Shown here: positions 49,908 through 58,841 of the stretch, piece after piece
Layout of the letters: every line of letters begins with the position of its first letter
Position numbering within the stretch: position 1 is the stretch's first letter
NCBI RefSeq assembly: GCF_900102135.1
Contig: NZ_FMVJ01000005.1
Coordinates: forward strand, 274,736 to 338,735
From: Microvirga guangxiensis
Lineage (GTDB): Bacteria; Pseudomonadota; Alphaproteobacteria; Rhizobiales; Beijerinckiaceae
Direction of reading: 5' to 3'
Length of the DNA: 64,000 nt
Translations under genes and position numbers: made by a program
Notes under the pieces: model-generated
What the model was told of the DNA's origin: nothing
What the model saw: the letters and a program-made list of their open reading frames with translations, nothing else
Databases searched by the model: none

Positions 49908-49964
49908 ATGACTAAGTCACTATCCATGAAGAGTTTTTTCACATTGCCCGTTAGGCGGCTCTGA
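49908..49964 (+). CDS. Possible 18-residue leader peptide
   Basis: ATG with a strong ribosome binding site (AGGGAGAGG, 6 bases away) opens MTKSLSMKSFFTLPVRRL and stops at TGA 49962. It resembles the first residues of an exported protein. It lies between the candidate operators and 300 bases upstream of the transporter binding-protein gene, so it may be a regulatory leader or the remnant of a lost gene. Confidence 0.35.
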   Translation: MTKSLSMKSFFTLPVRRL

Positions 49965-50267
49965 CTATGTCAGAGAACATGTGGAGTGGTCTACAAGCGG
50001 GCATCCGGAATCCTTTTGGCACAGGGAGAGCGCAGAAGCGCCTCGGGCCTGACTTCGTGGGGAACCTCAAGCTCAACTTCCATGCGCCGAGCTTTGCTGC
50101 GGCTCTGTGCGCCAATCGTCTTGTTCAAGACGCTTCCTGCAGCCTTGCATCGTGTGATGCGAGAAGCGCCTTCAACGCTCGGCAGGATCGGGCGTGAGCT
50201 GCGGCTCCAAGAAATAGGACTAACCTATCGCCTTGATATCAATCCAACAGCAGAGGGAAGATGAAGG
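49965..50267. other. Leader region of the transporter operon without a supported gene
   Basis: About 300 bases. Two overlapping plus-strand frames (49967-50197, 49986-50264) show no family resemblance or ribosome binding site. The region may be a long untranslated leader or degenerate coding sequence. Confidence 0.45.
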
Positions 50268-51095
50268 ATGCGCAAGCTCTTTCTTGGTACTGTAATGGCA
50301 CTGGGATTCGTCTCGGTCATGAACGCCGCAGCCGTAGCCGGCCCGACGATGGACCGTGTCATGAAGGCCGGCGAGATGAAAGTCGCCACCAACAGCGGTT
50401 GGCCCCCGCAAAGCTATCTTGACGACAACAACAAACTCGTCGGCTTCGACGTCGATGTAGCGAATGAGATCGCCAAGCGTCTTGGCGTCAAAGTGCGCTT
50501 TGAGACGCCTGAATGGAATGTGATGACAGGCGGACGCTGGCATGGACGCTTCGACGTTGCCGTCGGTTCGGTGACGCCGACCAAGGCTCGCTCGCAGGTT
50601 ATCGATTTTGCGGGTATCTATTACTATAGCCCTTACGTCTTCGCTGTGCATAAGGACAGCAAGGCTACATCCCGTGACGATCTGAACGGCAAGAAGATCG
50701 GCGTCGAAACAGGAACGACCTCCGAGGATTATATCAACCGTCGTCTTGAGATCGATGCCCCCGGCCTGCCGCCGATTCAGTACACACTGACGCCCGGCGA
50801 GGTGAAGACCTACGCTGACTCGATGCTGCCTTTCGACGATCTGCGTCTGGGTGACGGCACGCGCATCCATGCGGTGATCGCACCGGAGCAGACGGCGCAG
50901 AACGCTATCAAGAACCGCTATCCGGTCAAGATCCTGCCGGGCGAGGCTGCCTTCAAGGAACCGCTCGTGGTCGTGACGGACAAAGGCGATCCAGAATGGA
51001 CCGCCAAGCTCGGCACCGTCATTCAGGCCATGAAGGATGACGGCACGCTCAGCAAGCTGACCACCAAGTGGTACGGCAACGATTACAGCAAGTAA
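50268..51095 (+). CDS. ABC transporter substrate-binding protein (family 3)
   Basis: 275 residues. Signal peptide MRKLFLGTVMALGFVSVMNA, cleavage near AAAVA. Core MKVATNSGWPPQSYLDDNNKLVGFDVDVANEIAKRL in pieces, VGSVTPTKARSQVIDFAGIYYYSPY, KKIGVETGTTSEDYI. Periplasmic. Begins the operon SBP, FAD oxidase, permease, ATPase, FAD oxidoreductase, opposite the frl genes; likely imports the glycated amino acid or opine-like substrate. Confidence 0.92.
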   Translation: MRKLFLGTVMALGFVSVMNAAAVAGPTMDRVMKAGEMKVATNSGWPPQSYLDDNNKLVGFDVDVANEIAKRLGVKVRFETPEWNVMTGGRWHGRFDVAVGSVTPTKARSQVIDFAGIYYYSPYVFAVHKDSKATSRDDLNGKKIGVETGTTSEDYINRRLEIDAPGLPPIQYTLTPGEVKTYADSMLPFDDLRLGDGTRIHAVIAPEQTAQNAIKNRYPVKILPGEAAFKEPLVVVTDKGDPEWTAKLGTVIQAMKDDGTLSKLTTKWYGNDYSK

Positions 51096-51144
51096 TCGTA
51101 CTGCTTTCCTGAAACTTCTCCATCCGCGATACAACACGATCATC

Positions 51145-52428
51145 ATGTCTTACATCGAAACCTATTACCGCCGGGCACTGGGTCCGGATGCTGTCCAGAG
51201 GCCGGCGCTCGAGGGAGCCGTGAAGGTCGATGTTTGTGTTGTGGGTGGAGGATTGGCCGGTCTGACGGCCGCTCTCGAACTGGCGCGCAAAGGCCGCAAA
51301 GTCTGCGTGCTGGAGGCCAATCGGGTAGCGTGGGGCGCCTCGGGGCGCAACGGCGGCTTCGTGAGCCCCGGCTGGGCAGCCCGCTATAAGAACATCCAAC
51401 GCATGGCGGGCATGGATCAGGCGAAGGAACTGCATCGGTTGTCCATCGAGGGCGCTGATGTCGTTCGGCAAAATGTCCAGGCTCTCGCCGCCGAGGCGAA
51501 GCCGACGCCCGGCATCCTCGGAGCCGTGCGCTATGAGGCGACCGATGGCCTGAAGGCGCATCGCGACTGGCTTCAAAAAGAATTCAATTACAATGTCGAG
51601 TTCAAGAGCAGAGACGAGGTTCAGCAGCTGCTGGTCTCGCCGCGATATTATCAAGCCCTGCTCGACCCAAATGCTTTCCACTTCAATCCTCTCATTTATG
51701 CACGTGCCTTGGCTGCGGAAATCGAGCGCCTGGGCGGGCATATCTATGAGGGGTCGGCTGTCGTTGCGATCGGATTGGGCGGAACGTCCAAGATTGCCAA
51801 AACTGCACATGGTTCCGTCGCGGCAGAGCACATCGTCATCGCCTCTGGCGGATATACCGGCAATCTCGTGCCGCAGCTCAAGCACAGCTATCTGCCGATT
51901 GCCACTTATGTGATGCTGACCAAACCCAATCGGGATTTGATCGCAAGCGCCATTCGCACCGAAGCTGCAATCGGCGACGACCGCCGTGCCGGTGATTATT
52001 ACCGTCTCGTCGATGGCGGCGAGCGCATCCTGTGGGGCGGCAAGATCACAACGAAGACCACGGAACCCCGCCTGCTTGGACGCCTGCTGCACAAGACCAT
52101 GGTCTCCACCTATCCTCAATTGAAGGATCTCGATGTGGAGATCGTTTGGTCGGGGCTCATGTCCTACGCACGCCACATGATGCCTCAGATCGGACGGTTG
52201 CAACCCGGGGTCTGGTACTGCACTGCGTTCGGGGGACATGGCCTCAATACGACGGCCATCGGCGGCCGCGTGATCGCCGAAGCGATATTGGGCGAGAGCG
52301 ATCGATACAAATTGTTCGCTCCGTTCGGACTTGCCTGGAACGGATGGATCGCTGGCCGTGCGGCCGCTCAGCTTACCTACTGGGCTTATCAGGCTGCGGA
52401 CCTCTTCCGGGAGCGGAAGTCGGCCTGA
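51145..52428 (+). CDS. FAD-dependent oxidoreductase, DAO family (possible amadoriase)
   Basis: 427 residues. N-terminal dinucleotide motif VCVVGGGLAGLTAALELARKG, then GASGRNGGFVSPGW, the signature of amine/amino-acid oxidases of the DadA/PuuB/fructosyl-amino-acid-oxidase group; C-terminal GVWYCTAFGGHGLNTTAIGG closes the FAD site. It is embedded within the ABC transporter operon. Agrobacterium soc (deoxyfructosyl-glutamine) operons have a similar layout with an oxidase next to the transporter. Substrate could be a fructosyl-amino acid or the amine released by FrlB; a gamma-glutamylputrescine-type oxidase is the main alternative. Confidence 0.85.
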   Translation: MSYIETYYRRALGPDAVQRPALEGAVKVDVCVVGGGLAGLTAALELARKGRKVCVLEANRVAWGASGRNGGFVSPGWAARYKNIQRMAGMDQAKELHRLSIEGADVVRQNVQALAAEAKPTPGILGAVRYEATDGLKAHRDWLQKEFNYNVEFKSRDEVQQLLVSPRYYQALLDPNAFHFNPLIYARALAAEIERLGGHIYEGSAVVAIGLGGTSKIAKTAHGSVAAEHIVIASGGYTGNLVPQLKHSYLPIATYVMLTKPNRDLIASAIRTEAAIGDDRRAGDYYRLVDGGERILWGGKITTKTTEPRLLGRLLHKTMVSTYPQLKDLDVEIVWSGLMSYARHMMPQIGRLQPGVWYCTAFGGHGLNTTAIGGRVIAEAILGESDRYKLFAPFGLAWNGWIAGRAAAQLTYWAYQAADLFRERKSA

Positions 52429-52472
52429 CAATTTCTGATTTGGTTGAAACGGATTGATAGAGGCTAGGCCAG

Positions 52473-53447
52473 ATGCATTATGCCGATAACGTCGATTACC
52501 CGAGATTACTGTCGCGGCCGTCGGTCTATATTCCAGGTCTTGGTGTTCTCTTTGGCGTTCTTGTTTATGCGCAGGCCGGAACGTCATCGATCGGCAAGGT
52601 TCTCGCTGGATTGTTCGGCCTAGCAGATGATCCGGGGTTCGCCGCGAACCTTCTTGTCGCGCTTCTCATCACGGCGGTCGTTGCTCTCAACGTTGCTATG
52701 GTGATGAGGCTTACTATCCGGCAACAGATGTACGTGGTCTGGGCAGAGCTGGCGGTGCTAGTCCTGTTGTTCTTCTACTCTTTCGATCTCAGCTTCGAGT
52801 TCATCCGCCGCAAGATCGGCTTTCTATTGACGCAGGGGCTGATGACGACTCTCTACGTCTCGGCCATTTCCATCGTCATCGCATCAATCCTGGCAATGAT
52901 CGGGGCCATCGCCAAGCTGTCGTCGAACGGCATTGCCCTGGGCATCGCTAATTTCTACACGTCGCTGTTCCGAGGTCTCCCGCTGCTCATGCAGATCTAC
53001 ATGATCTACCTGGGCTTGCCGCAGCTCGGATATGTCATCAACGCCGTGCCTGCCGGTATCCTGGCTCTGTCTCTCTGCTACGGCGCATACATGACCGAGA
53101 TTTTTCGCGCGGGGATCGAGAGCATTCCAAAGGGGCAGTGGGAAGCCTCCCGCGCGCTCGGGTTGAAGCCGCGAGATACGATGACCCGCATCATTCTCCC
53201 GCAAGCCATGCGTATCATCATCCCGCCGACCGGAAACCAGTTTATCGCCATGCTGAAAGACAGCTCGCTGGTCTCGGTCGTTGGCGTGTGGGAACTCATG
53301 TACCTGGCACGTACGCAGGGGCAGACCGAGTTCCGACATGTGGAAATGATGATCACCGCCTCTCTGATCTACTGGATACTCTCCATCGTTCTGGAACTCA
53401 TACAGGGCCGGATCGAGCGACGCTACAACAAGGCCCAGACGCGATGA
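52473..53447 (+). CDS. ABC transporter permease, polar amino acid type
   Basis: 324 residues, longer than usual because two or three extra helices (about 15-115) precede the HisM-type domain. EAA loop [33 protein letters not shown]. It is the only permease of the operon, so the channel is probably a homodimer. Confidence 0.92.
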   Translation: MHYADNVDYPRLLSRPSVYIPGLGVLFGVLVYAQAGTSSIGKVLAGLFGLADDPGFAANLLVALLITAVVALNVAMVMRLTIRQQMYVVWAELAVLVLLFFYSFDLSFEFIRRKIGFLLTQGLMTTLYVSAISIVIASILAMIGAIAKLSSNGIALGIANFYTSLFRGLPLLMQIYMIYLGLPQLGYVINAVPAGILALSLCYGAYMTEIFRAGIESIPKGQWEASRALGLKPRDTMTRIILPQAMRIIIPPTGNQFIAMLKDSSLVSVVGVWELMYLARTQGQTEFRHVEMMITASLIYWILSIVLELIQGRIERRYNKAQTR

Positions 53448-53493
53448 TGGATGGCTCGCTCAAGATCGAATGCATGCGAGAGGAGATGAACCC

Positions 53494-54276
53494 ATGATTC
53501 AAAAAAAGCTCACTCTCGTGGAAACGGCTCCTGCGGCCGGTTCTCTTCCTGCGGTTCAGATCAGAAACCTGTCGAAATGGTATGGCACCTTTCAGGCCTT
53601 GAAGAATGTCGATCTCACCATCGCTCGCGGTGAGAAGCTCGTGATCTGCGGGCCCTCGGGATCAGGAAAGTCAACTCTCATTCGCACCATCAATGCCCTT
53701 GAGAGCTTCCAGGACGGGCAGATCGTGGTCGACGGCATCCAGCTGACACGCAAGCCCGAGGATGTGGAGGCTGTCCGCAAACGCGTCGGCATGGTGTTCC
53801 AGCAGTTCAACCTCTTTCCGCATCTGACTGTTCTGGAAAACTGCACCTTGGCCCTTCGCCTCGTTCGCGGCGTCTCGCAGAAGGAGGCCGAGGAAAAGGC
53901 TTTGCACTACTTGGGCAAGGTCCGGATTCCCGATCAGGCGCATAAATATGCCTCTCAGCTTTCCGGAGGTCAGCAGCAGCGCGTGGCCATCGCACGCGCA
54001 CTTTCCATGCAGCCCGACATCATGCTGTTCGACGAGCCGACCTCAGCTCTCGACCCCGAGATGGTCAAGGAGGTGCTGGACACCATGACACAGCTCGCAG
54101 GGGAAGGCATGACCATGGCAGTCGTGACTCATGAGATGGGCTTTGCCCGGCAGGTGGCGGACCGGGTGGTCTTCATGGACCGCGGCGAGATCGTGGAGCA
54201 GGGGGTGCCGTCCGAGTTTTTCTCGAACCCCAAGGAGCTGCGCGCTCGAACCTTCTTGAGCCAGATCCTTCACTGA
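53494..54276 (+). CDS. ABC transporter ATP-binding protein, polar amino acid type
   Basis: 260 residues from ATG 53494. Walker [45 protein letters not shown], Walker [30 protein letters not shown]. Belongs with the binding protein and permease upstream. 46-base gap after the permease. Confidence 0.95.
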   Translation: MIQKKLTLVETAPAAGSLPAVQIRNLSKWYGTFQALKNVDLTIARGEKLVICGPSGSGKSTLIRTINALESFQDGQIVVDGIQLTRKPEDVEAVRKRVGMVFQQFNLFPHLTVLENCTLALRLVRGVSQKEAEEKALHYLGKVRIPDQAHKYASQLSGGQQQRVAIARALSMQPDIMLFDEPTSALDPEMVKEVLDTMTQLAGEGMTMAVVTHEMGFARQVADRVVFMDRGEIVEQGVPSEFFSNPKELRARTFLSQILH

Positions 54277-54319
54277 TCTAGCTTCCAGGCTGCCAAAAGA
54301 AACCGTTAAAGGGGGAAAC

Positions 54320-55927
54320 GTGGCCAAGGATTGCGATGTCGTCGTTATCGGTGCGGGACATAACGGACTTGTCTGTGCCTTTTATCTCGCGGCAGCAGGA
54401 TACAAGGTGAAAGTTTTCGAGCAGCGCCCTGTGGTTGGCGGCGCTGCCGTGACCGAGGAATTCCATCCGGGGTTCCGCAACTCCGTGGCGTCCTACACCG
54501 TCAGCCTCCTCAATCCGAAGATCATTCGAGATCTCGATCTCCCTCGTCACGGACTGAAGGTCGTCGAGCGCCGCCTCTCCAACTTTCTTCCTCTTCCGAA
54601 CGATCAATATCTCAAGGTCGGTGAGGGCGTGACCCGCTCTGAGATCGCGCGGTTCAGCGCCAAGGATGCGGAGCGCTATGACGCTTATTCGAACGAGATC
54701 GCTGCCATTGCCGATGTGCTGCGCGATCTTGTGCTCCAGCAGCCTCCAAACTTGGTTGAGGGCGGCTGGCGCGCCGCATTGTCGGAGGGGTGGCGCGCGC
54801 TGCTGACCGGCAACCGACTGCGCGGCCTCTCCATGGCGAACAGGAGGGCTCTTCTCGATCTCTTCGCGAAATCGGCGGGCGATTATCTGGATGGCTGGTT
54901 CGAGACGGATTGCGTGAAGGCTGTTTTCGGCTTCGATGCAATCGTCGGCAACTTTGCAAGCCCCTATACCCCGAACACCGCCTATGTGCTGCTCCACCAT
55001 GTCTTCGGTGAGGTAAATGGCAAGAAAGGCGCTTGGGGCCACGCCATTGGGGGGATGGGTGCAATCACGCAGGCAATGGCGAAGGCCGCTCGCGAACGCG
55101 GCGTCGAGATCGAGACCAGCGCACCGGTGAGAGAAGTGATTGTCGAAAAGGGCAGGGCGGTTGGGATCGTCCTGAAGAATGGACGCACCGTCCGCTCACG
55201 CGCTGTGGCCGGAAACGTTCATCCAAAGCTGCTCTTCGATAGGCTGGTGCCGGAAGACGCCTTGCCGACCGAGTTTCTCCAGCGCATGCGGCGATGGAAG
55301 TCGGGCTCCGGAACGTTCCGCATGAACGTCGCACTCTCGTCACTGCCGAGCTTTACGGCGCTCCCTGGACGGGAGGTAGCCGACCATCATACGGCCGGCA
55401 TCATCATTGCGCCGTCGCTGGCCTATATGGATCGCGCTTATGACGACGCGAAGCAGTTCGGTTGGAGCCGCGAGCCCATTGTCGAAATGCTGATCCCCTC
55501 GACCCTTGACGACAGCCTGGCTCCCAAGGGTGCGCATGTGGCGAGCCTGTTCTGTCAGCATGTGCAGCCGGCCTTCTCCGATGGGCGTTCATGGGACGAT
55601 CATCGTGAGGAGGTGGCCGATCTGATGATCGAGACGGTCGATCGTCATGCGCCCGGCTTCAAAGAGAGCGTTGTCGGGCGACAGATCATGAGCCCACTCG
55701 ATCTCGAACGCACTTTCGGCCTCATCGGCGGCGACATTTTCCACGGCGCCTTGACATTGGACCAGATCTTCAGCGCCCGGCCGATGCTGGGGCACGCGGA
55801 TTATCGTGCGCCCATTACGGGGCTTTATATGTGCGGTGCCGGTACGCATCCCGGAGGAGGTGTCACAGGAGCGCCCGGCCATAATGCGGCCCGTGCCGTG
55901 ATGGCGGACATGAGACGCCTCAACTGA
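54320..55927 (+). CDS. NAD(P)/FAD-dependent oxidoreductase, PYROXD2/phytoene-desaturase-like
   Basis: 535 residues from GTG 54320 (AAAGGGGGAA upstream). VVIGAGHNGLVCAFYLAAAGYKV and FEQRPVVGGAAVTEEFHPGF form the FAD-binding start; C-terminal GLYMCGAGTHPGGGVTGAPGHNAA closes it. This CrtI-like group includes PYROXD2 and many bacterial proteins of unknown substrate; carotenoid synthesis genes are absent nearby. Last gene of the transporter operon (43 bases after the ATPase), hence probably a second oxidative step on the imported compound. Confidence 0.88.
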   Translation: MAKDCDVVVIGAGHNGLVCAFYLAAAGYKVKVFEQRPVVGGAAVTEEFHPGFRNSVASYTVSLLNPKIIRDLDLPRHGLKVVERRLSNFLPLPNDQYLKVGEGVTRSEIARFSAKDAERYDAYSNEIAAIADVLRDLVLQQPPNLVEGGWRAALSEGWRALLTGNRLRGLSMANRRALLDLFAKSAGDYLDGWFETDCVKAVFGFDAIVGNFASPYTPNTAYVLLHHVFGEVNGKKGAWGHAIGGMGAITQAMAKAARERGVEIETSAPVREVIVEKGRAVGIVLKNGRTVRSRAVAGNVHPKLLFDRLVPEDALPTEFLQRMRRWKSGSGTFRMNVALSSLPSFTALPGREVADHHTAGIIIAPSLAYMDRAYDDAKQFGWSREPIVEMLIPSTLDDSLAPKGAHVASLFCQHVQPAFSDGRSWDDHREEVADLMIETVDRHAPGFKESVVGRQIMSPLDLERTFGLIGGDIFHGALTLDQIFSARPMLGHADYRAPITGLYMCGAGTHPGGGVTGAPGHNAARAVMADMRRLN

Positions 55928-56059
55928 GACGGACCGCCACCTGCTCAAAACCGTCAGAACACAGATATGCTAGCCTGGATCTGCCGAAGTGTCGCAGGCT
56001 TTCTGCCAGTCATTCAAACTGTGCTAATCCTGCTGCAAATTTGATGGACGGAGAGCAGG

Positions 56060-57118
56060 ATGACTGGCCGCGCGGCGAAACACCCTAGCAACCTTCTCGG
56101 CTTGGTCGGCCCTGATGCCGAAAAGACAGTTTGCCTTGCTCTCCAGGGTGGTGGGGCACATGGCGCGTTCACTTGGGGCGTCCTGGATTATCTGCTCGAA
56201 GATGGCCGCTTGGCTATTGAAGCCATTACCGGAGCAAGCGCGGGCGCTATGAATGCTGTCGTCTTGGTGGAGGGCTGGCTCGAGGGCGGACGGGATGGGG
56301 CTCGCGAACAACTTCACAAGTTCTGGCGGCGTGTGAGCCTGGATGGCGGCTTCTCTCCCATCCAGCGCTCCCTCTTTGACCACTTCCTCAATTTCTGGAG
56401 TGGGGCCCAATCGACGAACCTGTGGAGTGGGGCGTTCTCCCACATAGCCAGTCCCTATGACTTGAATCCCCTCGACATCAACCCCCTGAGGGATGCCTTG
56501 AACGATATGATCGATTTCGAGAGGGTCAGAACCTGCAGGGAGACGAAGCTCTTCGTCTCGGCCACGAATGTGTGGACGGGGAAGATCCGTGTCTTTTCGG
56601 CCCCTGAACTCACCGTGGACCATGTTCTGGCATCCGCATGTCTTCCGACAGTCTTCAAGGCGGTGGAGATTGATGGTGAGCCATATTGGGATGGAGGTTA
56701 TACGGGAAATCCAGCTCTTTTTCCGTTGTTCTATGAAGCCCAGACGGATGACATCCTGCTGGTCCAGATCAATCCCGTCGAGCGCAGATCGACACCTCGA
56801 ACATCTGAGGAGATCCACAGCAGGCTGAACGAGGTAACCTTCAACGCCAACCTCCTTTATGAGCTCAGGGCCATCGGTTTCGTGCGGCGGCTGATCGATG
56901 AGGGGAAGCTCTCAACCGATGAATACAAGCGCGTGCTCATGCACCGCATTCACGGTGGGGCGGACCTCGATGCCTATGCGGCCTCGTCACGTCTTGATGC
57001 GCGATGGGATTTTTTTGAGAAGCTGAGAGACCTTGGGCGAGTGGCTGCCCACACATGGCTCGATGAGAACTATCGTGCGCTGGGGCGGGAGAGTACGCTT
57101 GATCTGGCAAATGCATAG
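56060..57118 (+). CDS. Patatin-like phospholipase
   Basis: 352 residues. Oxyanion loop LALQGGGAHGAFTWGVLD, nucleophile Ser60 in GASAG, catalytic Asp211 in WDGGYTGNP. No signal peptide, so probably cytoplasmic or membrane-surface acyl hydrolase acting on phospholipid or PHB-type substrates. Separate from the preceding operon (133-base gap); followed by the DUF763 gene after 60 bases. Confidence 0.92.
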   Translation: MTGRAAKHPSNLLGLVGPDAEKTVCLALQGGGAHGAFTWGVLDYLLEDGRLAIEAITGASAGAMNAVVLVEGWLEGGRDGAREQLHKFWRRVSLDGGFSPIQRSLFDHFLNFWSGAQSTNLWSGAFSHIASPYDLNPLDINPLRDALNDMIDFERVRTCRETKLFVSATNVWTGKIRVFSAPELTVDHVLASACLPTVFKAVEIDGEPYWDGGYTGNPALFPLFYEAQTDDILLVQINPVERRSTPRTSEEIHSRLNEVTFNANLLYELRAIGFVRRLIDEGKLSTDEYKRVLMHRIHGGADLDAYAASSRLDARWDFFEKLRDLGRVAAHTWLDENYRALGRESTLDLANA

Positions 57119-57178
57119 TTCAAGCCGATCTTGATCCGCCACATCCAATCAGAAGAGCCAGAGAAAGGCCTGATCGTC

Positions 57179-58417
57179 ATGGCAAGAAAAGCAGGCAGTG
57201 CTGACCTGCCGCTTCATAGCGGGCATGTGCCGAGATGGCTTGCGGACCGCATGACACGCCTTGGCGCTGTGATCAGCGAAGCCATCGTGCACCATTACGG
57301 TCGCGACGAGTTGCTGCGACGCTTGGCCCATCCTTTCTGGTTTCAGTCTTTTGGAGCCGTGATGGGGATGGACTGGCATTCCTCCGGCATAACCACCAGC
57401 GTGATCGGAGCTCTCAAGCGCGGTCTCACGCCCCTATCGACAGAGCTTGGTATTCATGTTTGCGGCGGGCGAGGGCGCCACTCGCGTCAAACCCCGCAAG
57501 AGCTGAGCTCTATCGGGGAGCGGGTGGGGTTCGACGGCTCGGCTCTCGCAAAAGCCAGCCGTCTGGTCGCCAAGGTCGACAGCGCGGCGCTTCAGGACGG
57601 GTTCGACCTTTATCTGCATGGCTTCATCGTCACTGACAGCGGCAACTGGGCCGTCGTCCAGCAGGGTATGAACGACGCCCGCAGGCAGGCGCGCCGCTAT
57701 CATTGGCTTTCCGAAGACCTCAAGAGTTTTGTCGATGAACCGCATACAGGCATCGATGGGGTCGGACAGGGCACGATCGTCAATCTCACAGACCGCCGAG
57801 CCGAAGCCTCACGTCAAGTCCAGCTCGAGCTGTTGGATACGATGGGGCCAGATGGCATTGCAAGAAAGTTTGCGTCGCTGGTTGAACGCGAAAACGAGCC
57901 TGCTGCTTCTCAGCCCCTCCTGCCGCACCTTGTCATGCCGGATCACCACGATGTCCGCTCCAAGGACGTAGTCCTGCGGCGTCTTCATGGGAGCCTGGCA
58001 GCGGCTGCGGAGCGTGGACCTGAGGACTTCTCTGACTTGCTGCTTACCCCCGGGGTAGGGCCTCGGACTGTACAGGCGCTCGCCATGGTGGCGGAGGTCG
58101 TTCATGGAACGCCTTGCCGCTTCAGCGACCCTGCGCGCTTCTCATTCGCTCATGGCGGTAAGGATCGGCACCCGTTTCCAGTCCCGCTGCGTGTGTACGA
58201 TCAAACGATCCAGGTTTTGAAGTCGGCCGTTCAGAAGGCTAAACTCGGCCATAAGGAAGAATTGTTCGCCTTAAGGCGGCTCGATGACCAGGCACGCGCT
58301 TTGGAACACCTCGCTACAGGCCCAGATTTCGACGACCTCATAGCTGAGGAACGGAAAAACTCGCATAGCTATGGCGGTCGTTCCGTATTCGGGGATGAGC
58401 CTTCATCGGAAGTCTAG
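57179..58417 (+). CDS. DUF763 family protein
   Basis: 412 residues from ATG 57179 (an upstream TTG at 57131 is less likely). DUF763 spans most of it: SADLPLHSGHVPRWLADRMTRLG, FWFQSFGAVMGMDWHSSGITTSVIGALKRGL, CGGRGRHSRQTPQELSSI, FVTD-like HGFIVTDSGNWAVVQQGM, and a helix-hairpin-helix-like LLTPGVGPRTVQALAMVAEVV near residue 295. Found in archaea and bacteria; function unknown, though the HhH-like stretch and Cys/His-rich parts suggest nucleic acid contact. Its last 15 bases overlap the end of the convergent VanZ-like gene. Confidence 0.87.
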   Translation: MARKAGSADLPLHSGHVPRWLADRMTRLGAVISEAIVHHYGRDELLRRLAHPFWFQSFGAVMGMDWHSSGITTSVIGALKRGLTPLSTELGIHVCGGRGRHSRQTPQELSSIGERVGFDGSALAKASRLVAKVDSAALQDGFDLYLHGFIVTDSGNWAVVQQGMNDARRQARRYHWLSEDLKSFVDEPHTGIDGVGQGTIVNLTDRRAEASRQVQLELLDTMGPDGIARKFASLVERENEPAASQPLLPHLVMPDHHDVRSKDVVLRRLHGSLAAAAERGPEDFSDLLLTPGVGPRTVQALAMVAEVVHGTPCRFSDPARFSFAHGGKDRHPFPVPLRVYDQTIQVLKSAVQKAKLGHKEELFALRRLDDQARALEHLATGPDFDDLIAEERKNSHSYGGRSVFGDEPSSEV

Positions 58418-58801
58418 ATCTGATTTCTTTCTGGAAACAAGAGGTGAAGCCGATTGCATCTGTTTCTGCTCTAAAAGGATCATCCATACGATAACCCCAA
58501 GGATAGCGCCCGAGCTGCTCGCAAAAGCATCGGCAATGTGAGGTGTTCGTCCAGGAACAAGGAACTGGAGCATTTCGAGAAGCACGCTGTAGGAGGCAAG
58601 GCCTCCCGCAATCTCCCAATTCTTCCGAGAATAACCAAGCATGAACATCGTAGCCGTGCCGAAATAGGCGATGGCATGCTCATAGCCTCCTGGCATTCCC
58701 GAACGCACTTGCACATGACCAGGGATGAGGGAGAGAACCGCGAGCAGAAGGATACAGAGCCACGCTGCGCCTTTAAAACCTCGCGAATGAAGCATGCGCA
58801 T
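58403..58801 (-). CDS. VanZ-like membrane protein
   Basis: 132 residues, four hydrophobic segments; LSLIPGHVQVRSGMPGGYEHAIAYFGTATMF and LEMLQFLVPGRTPHIADAFASSSGAILGV give the VanZ pattern (conserved His/Glu and the DAFASSSGAILG loop). Role in envelope or glycopeptide sensitivity is known only for the founding member. Sits at the edge of the exopolysaccharide genes and ends inside the DUF763 3' end. Confidence 0.82.
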   Translation of the reverse strand: MRMLHSRGFKGAAWLCILLLAVLSLIPGHVQVRSGMPGGYEHAIAYFGTATMFMLGYSRKNWEIAGGLASYSVLLEMLQFLVPGRTPHIADAFASSSGAILGVIVWMILLEQKQMQSASPLVSRKKSDLDFR

Positions 58802-58841
58802 AATCCTTCTCTCATCTCAAAATCAAAATCGCGATCTGGGC

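Noticed and set aside
49967..50264. Two overlapping short frames upstream of the transporter binding-protein gene
   Set aside because: No ribosome binding site, no family resemblance and mutually overlapping; treated as leader sequence.
51049..52587. 512-codon open frame on the minus strand
   Set aside because: Lies over the DAO-family oxidoreductase gene and parts of its neighbours, which have clear motifs; the antisense product resembles nothing.
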